From IMG/VR virus record IMGVR_UViG_3300017991_000072, positions 1 through 64,000 of that record: 64,000 bases of DNA; one strand, 5' to 3'. The stretch comes from a virus. A program made the translations under genes and the position numbers. Shown one piece after another: positions 8,942-17,777 of the stretch. A model generated the notes under the pieces. It was not told where the DNA came from, ran no database searches, and worked only from the letters and a program-made list of their open reading frames with translations. Each line of letters starts with the position of its first letter. Positions within the stretch are counted from its first letter, which is position 1.

Positions 8942-11440
8942 CTAGAACATGGGAAGGGTCTTCACTTGTCTGGTGAAGGCTTCCATATCGTCACTCTTGG
9001 ACGGGGACACCGGGTTCCTGGCTTCTTCCTTGGCCTCTGTCAGGGTTTCGTTGGTCTTCTTCTGTTCTTCAAGCTGTTGTTCCTGTAGCTCCAGGAGCCG
9101 CTGGTTGGGAGCGTACAGGCCGCCCTGGGCTCCTTCTCCGTATCTGTTGGTCCCCGCCCACAGCTCTGGAGACATCGTTGGCCCCTGGATGTTGGCCGCG
9201 CCAGCCGCCAGGGCTCCCATCCTGGAGATGGCGTCATTCACGTTGTCAAAGAAGATCCCCATGGTCTCCAGCTTGTCTTCATGAAGACCAAACCTGTCAA
9301 GGCTGGCGTTGAAGGTCTCCAACATCTTGGGGTTGAACTTCTCCCCCAGAAGGTAGGCGAATTCCCGCATAGCGTCCAGGGCGTTCTTCATCCCTTCCGC
9401 CTTGCTCTTCAGGTCCTCCTCCGCCTTCCCAACCTTGTCCACTATCTCCGCCTGGGCCAGTTCTCCCTGTTTCTTCAGGGCCTCCAAGACGCCGCCGTAG
9501 CCGCTGACTATCTCCTCTTCCAGGGACCCAAGATCACCAACACCAGCTTCTCCCCGCTCCTTCCGTAGCTCTTCCAGCCGCCTCCTGGCCTGGAAGGCTT
9601 CTCTGGGATCCTTCGCTTCCCTGATGGTCTTCTGAAGGTCCGCCTCCTCCTTCAACATCCCCTTGACTATGTCCGCCATCTTCTTGTAGGCGTCAGACTG
9701 GGCCTTCAGATCTTGGCGTTCCTGGGCCGCCGCCAGTAGCTCCTGTTGACGGGCCAGGCCCTTGGCGTTCTTCTCCTGGTCATCCAAGAGGCCCTTGGCC
9801 TCCCTGAACCCGTCAATCATGTCTTCCACACCATGGACTACGTTGATCTGTTCTTCCGCTATCTTCCGCCATTCCCCGCGTAGCTTCTCCAGGGCCTTGG
9901 CTGACTCTGATAGGGACTCAAACCCTTTGATGATGTTCTTCCTGTAGTCAATGTAGTCCGCCCGTTGGGCCGCCGTCAGGTCACTTGTCTCCGCCAGGTT
10001 CTCCGCCACCTGGTCCGTGGCCTCCGCCACGCCTTCAGCTTCTTCCTTCAGGCCGCCCATCAGGGACTTCATCATCTCCAGCCCTGACCCCTGGCGTTCC
10101 CAGTCTATGTCATCAAAGGCCCCCTTGTATTGGCCCACAGCGTCTATCAGTTCATTCCAGACAGACCCCGCCTCCTTCTCCTCCTCTGACATGTCCGTGA
10201 CTTCACCTGTGATGAAGGCCAGGTGTCTGTTCAGCTTCTCTATCAGCCCCGTGATGAAGCGTAGCTTCTCCATGGTGGCGTCAAATACCTGTTCCAGGAT
10301 CCTCCTGACCAGGCCAAGAAGACCCACGGACTCCTTGGTCCCCTTCGTGGCCACGTTGAAGCCCATGATCATCCGCTTGGTCAAGACTATGGACAGGTAG
10401 GTCATCCTGTAGAACGTGGAAGTCAGCTTGGCCGTCCATTTGTAGATCTCTCTGACAGGCTCCCCCATCCTCCAGAGGACCACAGCCGTCCTGACTGTGG
10501 CTGACAGGATCTTGGTGAACATGGACCAGATGGCCCCCAAGACCGCCTTCCCCAAGGGGGCCAGCCTGGACAGGTTCTCTATGATCAGCTTGAACGTGGC
10601 TCCTATGCTCTTGGCCCAAGCTTGGCCTGTCTCCCCCTGGAAGAAGCTTTGAAGGCCCTTCAACACCTTGTCCAGGACTCCCACCAGGGCGTCAGAGACC
10701 CCGCTGGTGTAGATCAGGTCCTTGAACTGGTTGAACTGGTCCCCTATGTTGGAGATCTTCACTTCCACAGTGTTGGCCATGGCCTCCATGGTCCCGCCAA
10801 ACTGTAGCTGGATGTATTTTCTGATGGTCTCCAAGGCTTTGGTGGGGTTGGACAGGTCAGGGGTGATGTTGGCCGCTTCCAAGGTGGACATGATCTGGTC
10901 CTTGGAGATACTGAACCGCATCATCAAGGAGCGCCAGTTTCCTTCAGCCGCCGCTTCCTTGATGGCCCACTGGGCGTCCTGAAGGGACCGCCCCATCCCG
11001 TAGGCCAGGTCCGCCATGTCCTCCATGACCACTTTTCCGTTCAACATGCTGGTGGGGTCCAGCCCCACAGCCTTGAACGCGCCGAACACATCCACCACAT
11101 CCTGGACCTTGAACGGGGTCCGCGCCGCTATCTCTATGGCTTCGTTCATGGCCTCCGTGGCCCGCGTGATGTCCTTGTAGAGCGCCTTGAACTTGGCCCT
11201 GAAGCCGTCAAAGGTCTGGCCCGTGGCCAGGATAGACTTTCCTATGCTCATGATGGCATAGGTCAGGCCAGCGAAGACCCCCGTCAAGGCTAGTCCGGCC
11301 GGAGCCATCTTCTTCATCCCTTGGCCAAGAGCGCCCAGGCCCTTCATCAGGCCACCGGCCGCCTTCCCAAGGCCAGCCAGGGCTCCCATGACTTTGGACG
11401 CCCCGCTGGTTAGAAAGCTAAGAATTACACTAGCCGCCAT
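8942..11440 (-). CDS. tape measure protein, 832 aa
   Basis: It is mostly alpha-helical. A Gly/Ala/Leu-rich hydrophobic N-terminus (residues 1-75) is followed by the pattern F..FR.KF..L..DI..A..A, typical of tape measure proteins. A conserved-looking block (ARTPFKVQDVVD) sits around residues 107-118. Long coiled coils with K/E/A heptads run through residues 460-690. It sits right after the two chaperone-like genes and before the hub-like gene, the canonical order. At roughly 1.5 A per residue it would set a tail of about 120 nm (general rule, not measured). The start overlaps the previous stop (TAATG). Confidence 0.92.
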   Translation of the reverse strand: MAASVILSFLTSGASKVMGALAGLGKAAGGLMKGLGALGQGMKKMAPAGLALTGVFAGLTYAIMSIGKSILATGQTFDGFRAKFKALYKDITRATEAMNEAIEIAARTPFKVQDVVDVFGAFKAVGLDPTSMLNGKVVMEDMADLAYGMGRSLQDAQWAIKEAAAEGNWRSLMMRFSISKDQIMSTLEAANITPDLSNPTKALETIRKYIQLQFGGTMEAMANTVEVKISNIGDQFNQFKDLIYTSGVSDALVGVLDKVLKGLQSFFQGETGQAWAKSIGATFKLIIENLSRLAPLGKAVLGAIWSMFTKILSATVRTAVVLWRMGEPVREIYKWTAKLTSTFYRMTYLSIVLTKRMIMGFNVATKGTKESVGLLGLVRRILEQVFDATMEKLRFITGLIEKLNRHLAFITGEVTDMSEEEKEAGSVWNELIDAVGQYKGAFDDIDWERQGSGLEMMKSLMGGLKEEAEGVAEATDQVAENLAETSDLTAAQRADYIDYRKNIIKGFESLSESAKALEKLRGEWRKIAEEQINVVHGVEDMIDGFREAKGLLDDQEKNAKGLARQQELLAAAQERQDLKAQSDAYKKMADIVKGMLKEEADLQKTIREAKDPREAFQARRRLEELRKERGEAGVGDLGSLEEEIVSGYGGVLEALKKQGELAQAEIVDKVGKAEEDLKSKAEGMKNALDAMREFAYLLGEKFNPKMLETFNASLDRFGLHEDKLETMGIFFDNVNDAISRMGALAAGAANIQGPTMSPELWAGTNRYGEGAQGGLYAPNQRLLELQEQQLEEQKKTNETLTEAKEEARNPVSPSKSDDMEAFTRQVKTLPMF

Positions 11441-12162
11441 TATTCAGTTACCCCTTTGGTTGGCTTCCCGAAGATGTCAGTCACGTGAAGACCTGACACC
11501 GTGGTCTTGAACCCACAAGCCTGGTTGAATTCTTGTAGTAGTCCCTTTAGTCTCCCTTCGTTGAACAGGTTTTGGCCGTGCCACAATGGGACCGCCTCTG
11601 AACCCGCGTTCAATGGTGGCTCCTTGCTCTTGACGCCGTGTTTGATCTCCAGATCTTGGCGTCTACGGACTTCAGAGTCCGTTGGGAACAGGTTGAACGC
11701 CGCCCACCCGATACGGACACACCGTAGAAGAACTTCCTTGGTGGGTTCAACTCCATTCCTTTTCATCCTTTGGTAGATGGACCACAGCTCCTTGTTTATG
11801 GACGCCCGCTTGGCCAAGATGTCCTGACCTTCCAGCGCCGCTTTTCTCTCTGGGGTCCATAGCTTGTCCTTCTCCCTCTGTGTCAGGGGCTTCCCTATCC
11901 TGATGGCCTCCTCCGCCAGCCTGGCGTCCTGTTCTATCATCTTGTCAACGTCAGATGAAGACAGATGGGAGAAGTCCACGTCATAGGGGAAGTCCCTGAA
12001 CGGGTCTTCTATGTATCTCCTGGCTTCCGCCTCCTTGATCTTTCCGCGCCTGTCTAGGACAGGCTTGTTTCCTTCGTCAGGGTTTCCGCCGTGGACCCTG
12101 ACCTGGAAGTCTATTTCATCTATTCTACTCTCCACCATGGCCACGGAGTAGACCGTGAACAA
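11440..12162 (-). CDS. tail assembly chaperone second frame (GT-like), possibly made by -1 frameshift
   Basis: This frame lies just upstream of the tape measure, where tail chaperone extensions are usually encoded. The first in-frame start codons are TTG 12162 and ATG 12138, and neither has a convincing SD, unlike most neighbours. The -1 frame relative to the preceding gene is open from inside that gene across its TGA into this ORF. That favours a frameshift fusion, although no canonical slippery heptamer is visible (the nearest is CAGAAAGG). The product is helical and charged. Confidence 0.75.
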   Translation of the reverse strand: MFTVYSVAMVESRIDEIDFQVRVHGGNPDEGNKPVLDRRGKIKEAEARRYIEDPFRDFPYDVDFSHLSSSDVDKMIEQDARLAEEAIRIGKPLTQREKDKLWTPERKAALEGQDILAKRASINKELWSIYQRMKRNGVEPTKEVLLRCVRIGWAAFNLFPTDSEVRRRQDLEIKHGVKSKEPPLNAGSEAVPLWHGQNLFNEGRLKGLLQEFNQACGFKTTVSGLHVTDIFGKPTKGVTE

Positions 12163-12170
12163 GGTGAAGG

Positions 12171-12995
12171 TCAGTCCATAGATCCTTTCTGTGGCGTTGG
12201 GGAAGCCGCTGTCAGGGCCACATCCAACTCCTTCACAGAGTCCTGGCCTGTGGCCGCGCCAACAGCGTTCTCCTGTGATCCTACATTCGTGGAACTTGGT
12301 TCCTTGGATGTATTCTCTGGTCCAGCCGTAGCTTCTGGCGAAGGCTTCATAGACTCTGTAGCGTTGGAGGGAAGCTTGAAACCGCGCTTCAAAGCCGCCT
12401 TCTTCATCTTGTCCAGGGCTTCCTGGCGGGATGTCTTGTGGTCCTCCACTTCCGCCAGAGTCTCCAGAGTGATGTCCAACATCTCCTGACTGGGGTTCCT
12501 CCCCTTCCTGATGTTGATCCCAAACATCTCCAGGAAGCCCTCCAAATTTTTTCGGATGTCTTCCGGTAGGCCCTTCATGGAGAAATTCTGTTCATACAGG
12601 ACAGAGATGATGTGGACGCCTTGACGAAGGGTCATCTTCTTCCTGATGTCCTCCGCGTCCTGTTGTGTGGCTATCCCTATGATCTTGGCCACGCGCCCGC
12701 TAGAAAGCATTTCCTGGAGCGTTTCCTTGATCGTGGTGATCCCCACAGCGATAGGGTCAACGTCCACCTGTTCCTCCACGGACTTCCGCTTCCCGTCCCT
12801 GGACATCAGCGCCTCCGCGATAGCGGACGCCGCCCTGGCGAACATTTCACCTATTTCCACCCATAGCTGTTCAAACTCCCCTTCAGTCAAGGGGAGAATT
12901 TCATGGGCCTCTGTCCCTATCACTATGGTTCTCTTGTCAGTGTCAGGTAGGAGGAACCGGTATTCCTCCGGAACCTCCTTCAACTTCTGTGACAT
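12171..12995 (-). CDS. tail assembly chaperone (G-like), 274 aa
   Basis: The ATG at 12995 follows AGGAGGACACG. The N-terminal 200 residues are helical and acidic. The C-terminal 60 residues are a low-complexity S/T/P/A/N tail. The order tail protein, this gene, overlapping-frame gene, tape measure matches lambda G/GT-type chaperones. These coat and fold the tape measure during tail assembly (family knowledge). Confidence 0.78.
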   Translation of the reverse strand: MSQKLKEVPEEYRFLLPDTDKRTIVIGTEAHEILPLTEGEFEQLWVEIGEMFARAASAIAEALMSRDGKRKSVEEQVDVDPIAVGITTIKETLQEMLSSGRVAKIIGIATQQDAEDIRKKMTLRQGVHIISVLYEQNFSMKGLPEDIRKNLEGFLEMFGINIRKGRNPSQEMLDITLETLAEVEDHKTSRQEALDKMKKAALKRGFKLPSNATESMKPSPEATAGPENTSKEPSSTNVGSQENAVGAATGQDSVKELDVALTAASPTPQKGSMD

Positions 12996-13031
12996 CGTGT
13001 CCTCCTGGGTTCGTGTTTTCGTGCCAATTCA

Positions 13032-14009
13032 TCATGATGTGGTGACCATGACGGGTTCCGCTGGATCACTGGGGGTCCAGTTGTATTTATCCATGTAAAC
13101 GTAGGCCCCAAGGGGTCCTCCGCGCCTGGCCCTGGCCGTTATCGTGACCCAGTAGTCACCCGGAGCCGTTGACAAGGCGAACCCGCCCGCCTCATCTCCT
13201 CCGTTGAAGGTGGTAGCCACGGATGGGATGGCCGCGTCAGCCGCCGCTATGGTAGCGTCAGGGATCATGTCTGGCGTCAGGGCCGTGGGTTTCTCACTCC
13301 TGACCCAAATGTCATAGAACATGACCACTTCATCCTCCACGGGCTGGATGGTGAAGATGACTTCCCCGATACCTCCAGACACATCCGCGAAAGACGGAAC
13401 ACTGGGCTGTTCCAACTGGGTCTTCAGACCAAGCTGTCCTTCATCCCCAAGACAGGAGTCAGGCTTGAACTTGGACAGATTGATCACGATGGAGCCCAAA
13501 GGGAAGGCCGTGTCATTCAGTGTGAAGGTTGGCGGGCTCCCTGGAACAGGTATCTGGACGTTTACCAGGTAGGGCAGAGGAGGAGGCTGGTTAACTATTT
13601 CATGGACGAAGTAGAACCTGAAGCTGTCAACGTCAACTGTTGGATCTACGGAAAAGTCCCTGATGACTAGAAGAAAGTCACCTTCCTCTACTTGAAGGGC
13701 GTCCAGATCTGTGGGGTAGTATAGCGGAATGTATGCTTGGAGCGAAGGGAAAGCCTGTGGTTCTTCTTCTAGGATGGCGTAGGGGATCCTGTGGGACAGC
13801 GCCTTGGGCGTTCCTTCCAGAAGGTCCCTGACCAGGCCGGTGATCTCCTTGAAGTATTGACGCTGGCCCGCCACGCCCTTCAGAATAGGAACTTCAGCTA
13901 TCTGGTCTTCCTTGTCTACCCTGACGCTGTCAATGGACACAGAGACATTCTGTTCCTGTTGGGTGTTGTCACTGGCCCTTGTGTATCGTTGACCTATTTG
14001 GATGGCCAT
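13032..14009 (-). CDS. tail tube/structural protein, copy 2 of a tandem pair, 325 aa
   Basis: The ATG at 14009 follows AGAAGGAGGAGAAG. It aligns by eye over its full length with the next gene. Both begin M..(I)GQRYTRASD..QQE.NV, share VRDLLEG and PYAIL, and end TPSDPAEPV.VTTS. Two tandem copies immediately before the tail chaperones suggest major tail tube or paired tail structural proteins. No cleavage or membrane signals are seen. The divergence pattern suggests an old duplication. Confidence 0.8.
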   Translation of the reverse strand: MAIQIGQRYTRASDNTQQEQNVSVSIDSVRVDKEDQIAEVPILKGVAGQRQYFKEITGLVRDLLEGTPKALSHRIPYAILEEEPQAFPSLQAYIPLYYPTDLDALQVEEGDFLLVIRDFSVDPTVDVDSFRFYFVHEIVNQPPPLPYLVNVQIPVPGSPPTFTLNDTAFPLGSIVINLSKFKPDSCLGDEGQLGLKTQLEQPSVPSFADVSGGIGEVIFTIQPVEDEVVMFYDIWVRSEKPTALTPDMIPDATIAAADAAIPSVATTFNGGDEAGGFALSTAPGDYWVTITARARRGGPLGAYVYMDKYNWTPSDPAEPVMVTTS

Positions 14010-14022
14010 CTTCTCCTCCTTC

Positions 14023-14997
14023 TTATGATGTGGTGGTCACCAGAACGGGTTCAGCCGGATCACTTGGCGTCTTGGAGTATTTGCTGAAGTAGTTCAGGAT
14101 CCCTGAAGTAGTGTCAGCGTTCTTTACGTTGGCCGTGACCGTGACCCAGTAGTCATCCACGCTGATGTTCCCGCCACCAGCGAAACCTCCGCCCCCGTAG
14201 GTAGTTATGACCTGGGGAACGCCAACCTGGGAAACGTAGATAGACTCATCTGGGATCATGTCAGGAGTCACCGCCTGGATCTTCTCCTGTGTGACCCAGA
14301 TGTCAAAGGACTCCACAGCTTCATCATCATGTGGATCCACTGTGACCGTTATCTGGATCGTTCCTCCTTCCGCCGTAAAGGTGGGGGAGGCTGGCTGTTC
14401 AAGCCGTGACTTCATCCCAAACTGACCTTCATCTCCCAAGGTGGAGTCAAACTTGAGCTTGGACAGATTGACCAAGATGGAGCCCAGGTAGTAAGGAACA
14501 GGGATGTCCGTCCAGCCCGGGGTAGCGCCTGACACAGGGATCTTCACCGCCGCCTGGGCCGGTGCGGGAGGGGTCCCTGGCGTGATCTCATGACAGAACA
14601 GGTATTCAAAGGCCCCGGGGGTGGTGTCCGTCAAGGGGTCCACGGAAAAGTCCCGAAGAAGGAGGAGGAAGTCACCTACCTCCAACTGAAGGGCGTCCAA
14701 GTCCGTGGGGTTGTATAGTTCTATGTAGGTGTCCAGGGCTTCAATGGGGGCCGCCGTCAGGATGGCGTAGGGGATGTTCCTGGAGATCCCCTGGGGGCTT
14801 CCCTCCAGAAGGTCCCTGACCAGGCTTGTGACCTCCTTGAAGTAGGTCCTCTGGCCAACTGTTCCCTTGATAACGGGGACTTCAAGGATCTGGCCGCCCT
14901 TGTCCACCCTGACGCTGTCCATGGACACCGTGACGTTGTCCTCCTGTTGGGACTTATCGCTGGCCCTGGTATATCTCTGTCCTATCGTGATGGACAT
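14023..14997 (-). CDS. tail tube/structural protein, copy 1 of a tandem pair, 324 aa
   Basis: The ATG at 14997 follows AAAGGAGGACAAA. It is a paralogue of the gene at 13032-14009, with the same length and the same N- and C-terminal motifs. It contains a conserved YNPTDLDALQ.E.GDFLL.LRDFSVDP block shared with its partner. A tail tube role is inferred from copy number, size and place before the chaperones. One copy could be the tube and the other a terminator or fibre-attachment variant. Confidence 0.8.
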   Translation of the reverse strand: MSITIGQRYTRASDKSQQEDNVTVSMDSVRVDKGGQILEVPVIKGTVGQRTYFKEVTSLVRDLLEGSPQGISRNIPYAILTAAPIEALDTYIELYNPTDLDALQLEVGDFLLLLRDFSVDPLTDTTPGAFEYLFCHEITPGTPPAPAQAAVKIPVSGATPGWTDIPVPYYLGSILVNLSKLKFDSTLGDEGQFGMKSRLEQPASPTFTAEGGTIQITVTVDPHDDEAVESFDIWVTQEKIQAVTPDMIPDESIYVSQVGVPQVITTYGGGGFAGGGNISVDDYWVTVTANVKNADTTSGILNYFSKYSKTPSDPAEPVLVTTTS

Positions 14998-15008
14998 TTT
15001 GTCCTCCT

Positions 15009-15305
15009 TTACACTGGGATCCTTCTCTTTCCCGTGGCTGAAATGTTGAACAGTTGAACGCCAGGCTCTACCTGGGTTATGTTTGGCTGACCGTCCATTG
15101 TGAAACCGCCTTCCCCTCCAGGGAAGACTTCATAGATCCGCTGAAGCCCGTATTCCAAGGTGGTCCAGTCTATGGTCCACTTCTTGACTTCTATCAGGGC
15201 GTTCCTGACAGCCACGCCTGTTCCCCTGACAGAACTTGAAATGTGGTTCTGGGGGTAGCGGTAGACCAACTCGTGTTCATAGTGTAGGGCTTCTCCGGCC
15301 GCCAT
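15009..15305 (-). CDS. small structural protein, 98 aa
   Basis: The ATG at 15305 overlaps the upstream TAA (TAATG). It shares a short pattern with the neighbouring 108-aa protein (MDG.P......P....(Y/F)N....GK), suggesting weak paralogy. It is a beta-type protein in the head-tail/tail block. No family is recognised. Confidence 0.7.
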   Translation of the reverse strand: MAAGEALHYEHELVYRYPQNHISSSVRGTGVAVRNALIEVKKWTIDWTTLEYGLQRIYEVFPGGEGGFTMDGQPNITQVEPGVQLFNISATGKRRIPV

Positions 15306-15631
15306 TATCCAGCGGGGACTATCACTGTCCCCGTCTCCTCTATTTCAGGCGTCAGGGGGGACGTTCCAAAGCCCTTCCCGTTCACCCTTACGTTGTAGAT
15401 CCTGGTCTGTGGGCTGATTTCACTGACATCCGGTTCCCCGTCCATGGCGTAGATCCCTTCTTCTTCGTTTATGGCTTCGTCTATGAAGTCCTGGATTTCA
15501 TCTTCATTCAGAAACAGTCCAGTCACCTGGATCATGTGGATGTAGCCTTTCAGCCGCCCCACGTTTGATCCTGGTGTAGTGGACGTGTTCTTGTAGACAG
15601 GGATGGAATACCGGAGCGTGTTTTTACCCAT
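15305..15631 (-). CDS. small structural protein, 108 aa
   Basis: The start ATG at 15631 lies two codons after the upstream stop and lacks a strong SD, so coupling is likely. It has helical then beta segments and the shared pattern MDGEPDVSEISP...YN, also seen in the 98-aa neighbour. It probably belongs to the tail structural module. Confidence 0.7.
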   Translation of the reverse strand: MGKNTLRYSIPVYKNTSTTPGSNVGRLKGYIHMIQVTGLFLNEDEIQDFIDEAINEEEGIYAMDGEPDVSEISPQTRIYNVRVNGKGFGTSPLTPEIEETGTVIVPAG

Positions 15632-15634
15632 TAG

Positions 15635-16369
15635 CTAGACCGTAGGAGGCCAAATACCGGCCTGATCGGATCCGTAGTGTTCCTCTATTGTGACTTCAGC
15701 CGTGGCCCAAGCTTCCGCGCTGAAGGTGGTGGTCCTGGAGATGGTGAAATTGGTGGCCAACACCTGGGCCGGAATGGACACACCTTGGACCAGGTGGAGC
15801 GCCCCTACACCGTCAGTCTGTGGAACCACCTTCCGTAGTTCAAACGTGAACTTGTGCCAGTCAGTGATGGACCTGTCCTGGCGTGGGTTGATCAGGATAG
15901 CGTCCTCTATGGTGACGCTGACCGCGCTGGCCGCCGGAATGGCCGTCCCTAGCGTCAAGGTGTATCCTGGGCTCCCGTGTTTGTTTTCTTCGTAGCCTAG
16001 ACCAGCGGTAGGGAGATCCCCAAACCCTGTCACCGTCATGGTGACTTCCTTGGACAAGATCAGAAAGCCGTCAATGAAGACCAGCTTGTCCAATGGCGGA
16101 AGGTTCCCGTCAATGTAGGCTTCATGGGTGGCCACGTTTTCAGACTCCGTCAACGTGACCGTCTCCAGCGTCCTCTGTAGGTCGTTTTCAGCCTGTGGGG
16201 CCAATCCCCAGGCCAGGTTTGTGATGTCTGTGGTGGTCTGTGAGACCGTCCCAGTCTCCGTCCTGTAGACCAGGTCAATGTCCAGGCCGTCCCTGAACTC
16301 TATCAGGTCCGTGGTCCTGGCCAGAGACAGGGAGTCGAAACCAACTGTTCCGAAACCAGGTAGTGGCAT
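15635..16369 (-). CDS. tail structural protein, 244 aa
   Basis: The ATG at 16369 follows GATAGGAGGATAGT. The protein is beta-rich, with many T/S/V alternations and no membrane segment. It stands between the putative tail terminator and the small paired proteins. It could be a tail tube or major tail protein. I do not recognise a specific family. Confidence 0.75.
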   Translation of the reverse strand: MPLPGFGTVGFDSLSLARTTDLIEFRDGLDIDLVYRTETGTVSQTTTDITNLAWGLAPQAENDLQRTLETVTLTESENVATHEAYIDGNLPPLDKLVFIDGFLILSKEVTMTVTGFGDLPTAGLGYEENKHGSPGYTLTLGTAIPAASAVSVTIEDAILINPRQDRSITDWHKFTFELRKVVPQTDGVGALHLVQGVSIPAQVLATNFTISRTTTFSAEAWATAEVTIEEHYGSDQAGIWPPTV

Positions 16370-16381
16370 ACTATCCTCCTA

Positions 16382-16888
16382 TCAAAGAATTACATTTGGC
16401 CGTGGGACGTAGACGTAGTATGTCAGGGGGACAAACTCCACCCCGTCCATGGCTCCCTCATTTTCCGGTCTGGCCATCCCCGTGGCCGATTGTAGAGGAC
16501 CACGTTCTTCAAACCTGATAGCCATTTCCAGCTCTTCACCTTCAAACGTAACCGGGGCCGGGACTTTAGGGTCAACCGTGAAGTCCAAGAATGGGATGGA
16601 CCTGACGTTCAGGGCCTCCCGTAACCGTGTGATCAGTTCTTCCAGCCTCCGTCCCAGTCTATCGTTGACAGGTCTATTGAAACAGCGGAACATCACCGTG
16701 TTGGTAGTGTAGGGGCCGCGCCCAAATGAAATCCAGTTCACGTCCACCCACACGTCCATGGATGGGGTGACCTTGAAAGCCGCGTCCCCGTAGTTCACGG
16801 AATACCCATAGGTCTCCGTGATCCCTTCGTGGACCACTTTCTGGACACTAGCTTTGATGTTTAGGTCTACAGTATCTTCCAGACTCAT
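16382..16888 (-). CDS. tail terminator-like protein, 168 aa
   Basis: Size and position after the HK97 gp10-like protein and before the tail proteins match tail terminator or completion proteins. The central segment (RRLEELITRLREAL) is an amphipathic helix, followed by beta strands and ending in a YYVYVPRP strand. The start ATG at 16888 overlaps the preceding stop. The function is inferred from synteny. Confidence 0.75.
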   Translation of the reverse strand: MSLEDTVDLNIKASVQKVVHEGITETYGYSVNYGDAAFKVTPSMDVWVDVNWISFGRGPYTTNTVMFRCFNRPVNDRLGRRLEELITRLREALNVRSIPFLDFTVDPKVPAPVTFEGEELEMAIRFEERGPLQSATGMARPENEGAMDGVEFVPLTYYVYVPRPNVIL

Positions 16889-17364
16889 TTCAATGTCTTG
16901 GTTATCCCGTTTTTCAGGGCCAAGGGGATGGTGTATCTAGCCCTGGCTCTGGTTTCAGGGAGCGTTGATTTCACGATCCCCAAGGGTTTGGTCCCTGGGT
17001 GGTTCACCCAGGCCACCAGTGATATGTCAGACAAGGCTACCAGGGGACCCATCTGTTGGTCCGCCGGGAAGACCGTCAGAGCCTTCTTTGACCGTGGCCT
17101 GATGATGTGTGGCCTGGTCCCGTACTCCAGATAGTCCGCCACTTTGGACGTGTTGTAGACCCTGAACCCCTTTTCTGGGGGACGGTACATCCTGACCTTC
17201 CACTTGGATCTGGTGGTTCCCAGTCTCTTGGGGGTCTTGGATTTCACCCTAGCCAAGGTCCACTTGGACAAGTCCCTGACAGCTCCGCGTAGCTCCCGCC
17301 GTTCGTTCCGCTCCAGCTTCCCTACCCATTTGAAGCCCTTGATGATGTTCTTCATGGCTATCAT
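16885..17364 (-). CDS. HK97 gp10-like neck/tail-completion protein, 159 aa
   Basis: The N-terminus is a basic amphipathic helix. It is followed by the motif VKSKTPKRLGTTRSKW and later VADYLEYGTRPHIIRP...AL, the signature layout of HK97 gp10-type proteins (T/V-P-x-x-x-G-x-L-x-x-S then Y-x-x-x-x-E-x-G-T). These join head and tail (family knowledge). The start is ATG 17364, or ATG 17355, overlapping the preceding TGA. Confidence 0.82.
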   Translation of the reverse strand: MIAMKNIIKGFKWVGKLERNERRELRGAVRDLSKWTLARVKSKTPKRLGTTRSKWKVRMYRPPEKGFRVYNTSKVADYLEYGTRPHIIRPRSKKALTVFPADQQMGPLVALSDISLVAWVNHPGTKPLGIVKSTLPETRARARYTIPLALKNGITKTLK

Positions 17365-17777
17365 CAGAACCCCGTCTTCTGTGGCCGTAGGTGTAGTTCA
17401 CACCGTCCGGACGGTTCGTGAAAGGTCTTCCGCTGGATGGACCAAAGGTTCCCAGATCCGGACACCATTTCAATGATGTCCGTCTCTTCAGGATCGTGGT
17501 CATAGATGACCACCAACTGATCCTTAGATTGGATCAGCCCCCCAGAATTGGCTATCTTGAACTCCGTGAAGTCCATGAAGGTACAGGGGAACGAACCAAT
17601 GACCACGTCAGTCACGGTCCCTTCAGAGCCCGCGTAGGGGACATCATCGTTCCGCTGATACCTGTGGACAGTCAAGAAGGGATGGCCAAGCCGTAGCCTG
17701 TCCGTCTCCCAGATGACATGTCTGTCCACGTCATGGATGTAGTCTACGTGGTGTTGGCTGATTGGGGTTCTGATCAT
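17364..17777 (-). CDS. head closure protein, 137 aa
   Basis: The ATG at 17777 overlaps the previous stop (ATGA). It is a beta-barrel-like sequence with a central D-Q-L-V-V-I-Y strand and a C-terminal R.ELHLRP strand, in the position of SPP1 gp16 / HK97 gp9-like head-closure (stopper) proteins. The assignment rests on gene order and size. Confidence 0.72.
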   Translation of the reverse strand: MIRTPISQHHVDYIHDVDRHVIWETDRLRLGHPFLTVHRYQRNDDVPYAGSEGTVTDVVIGSFPCTFMDFTEFKIANSGGLIQSKDQLVVIYDHDPEETDIIEMVSGSGNLWSIQRKTFHEPSGRCELHLRPQKTGF

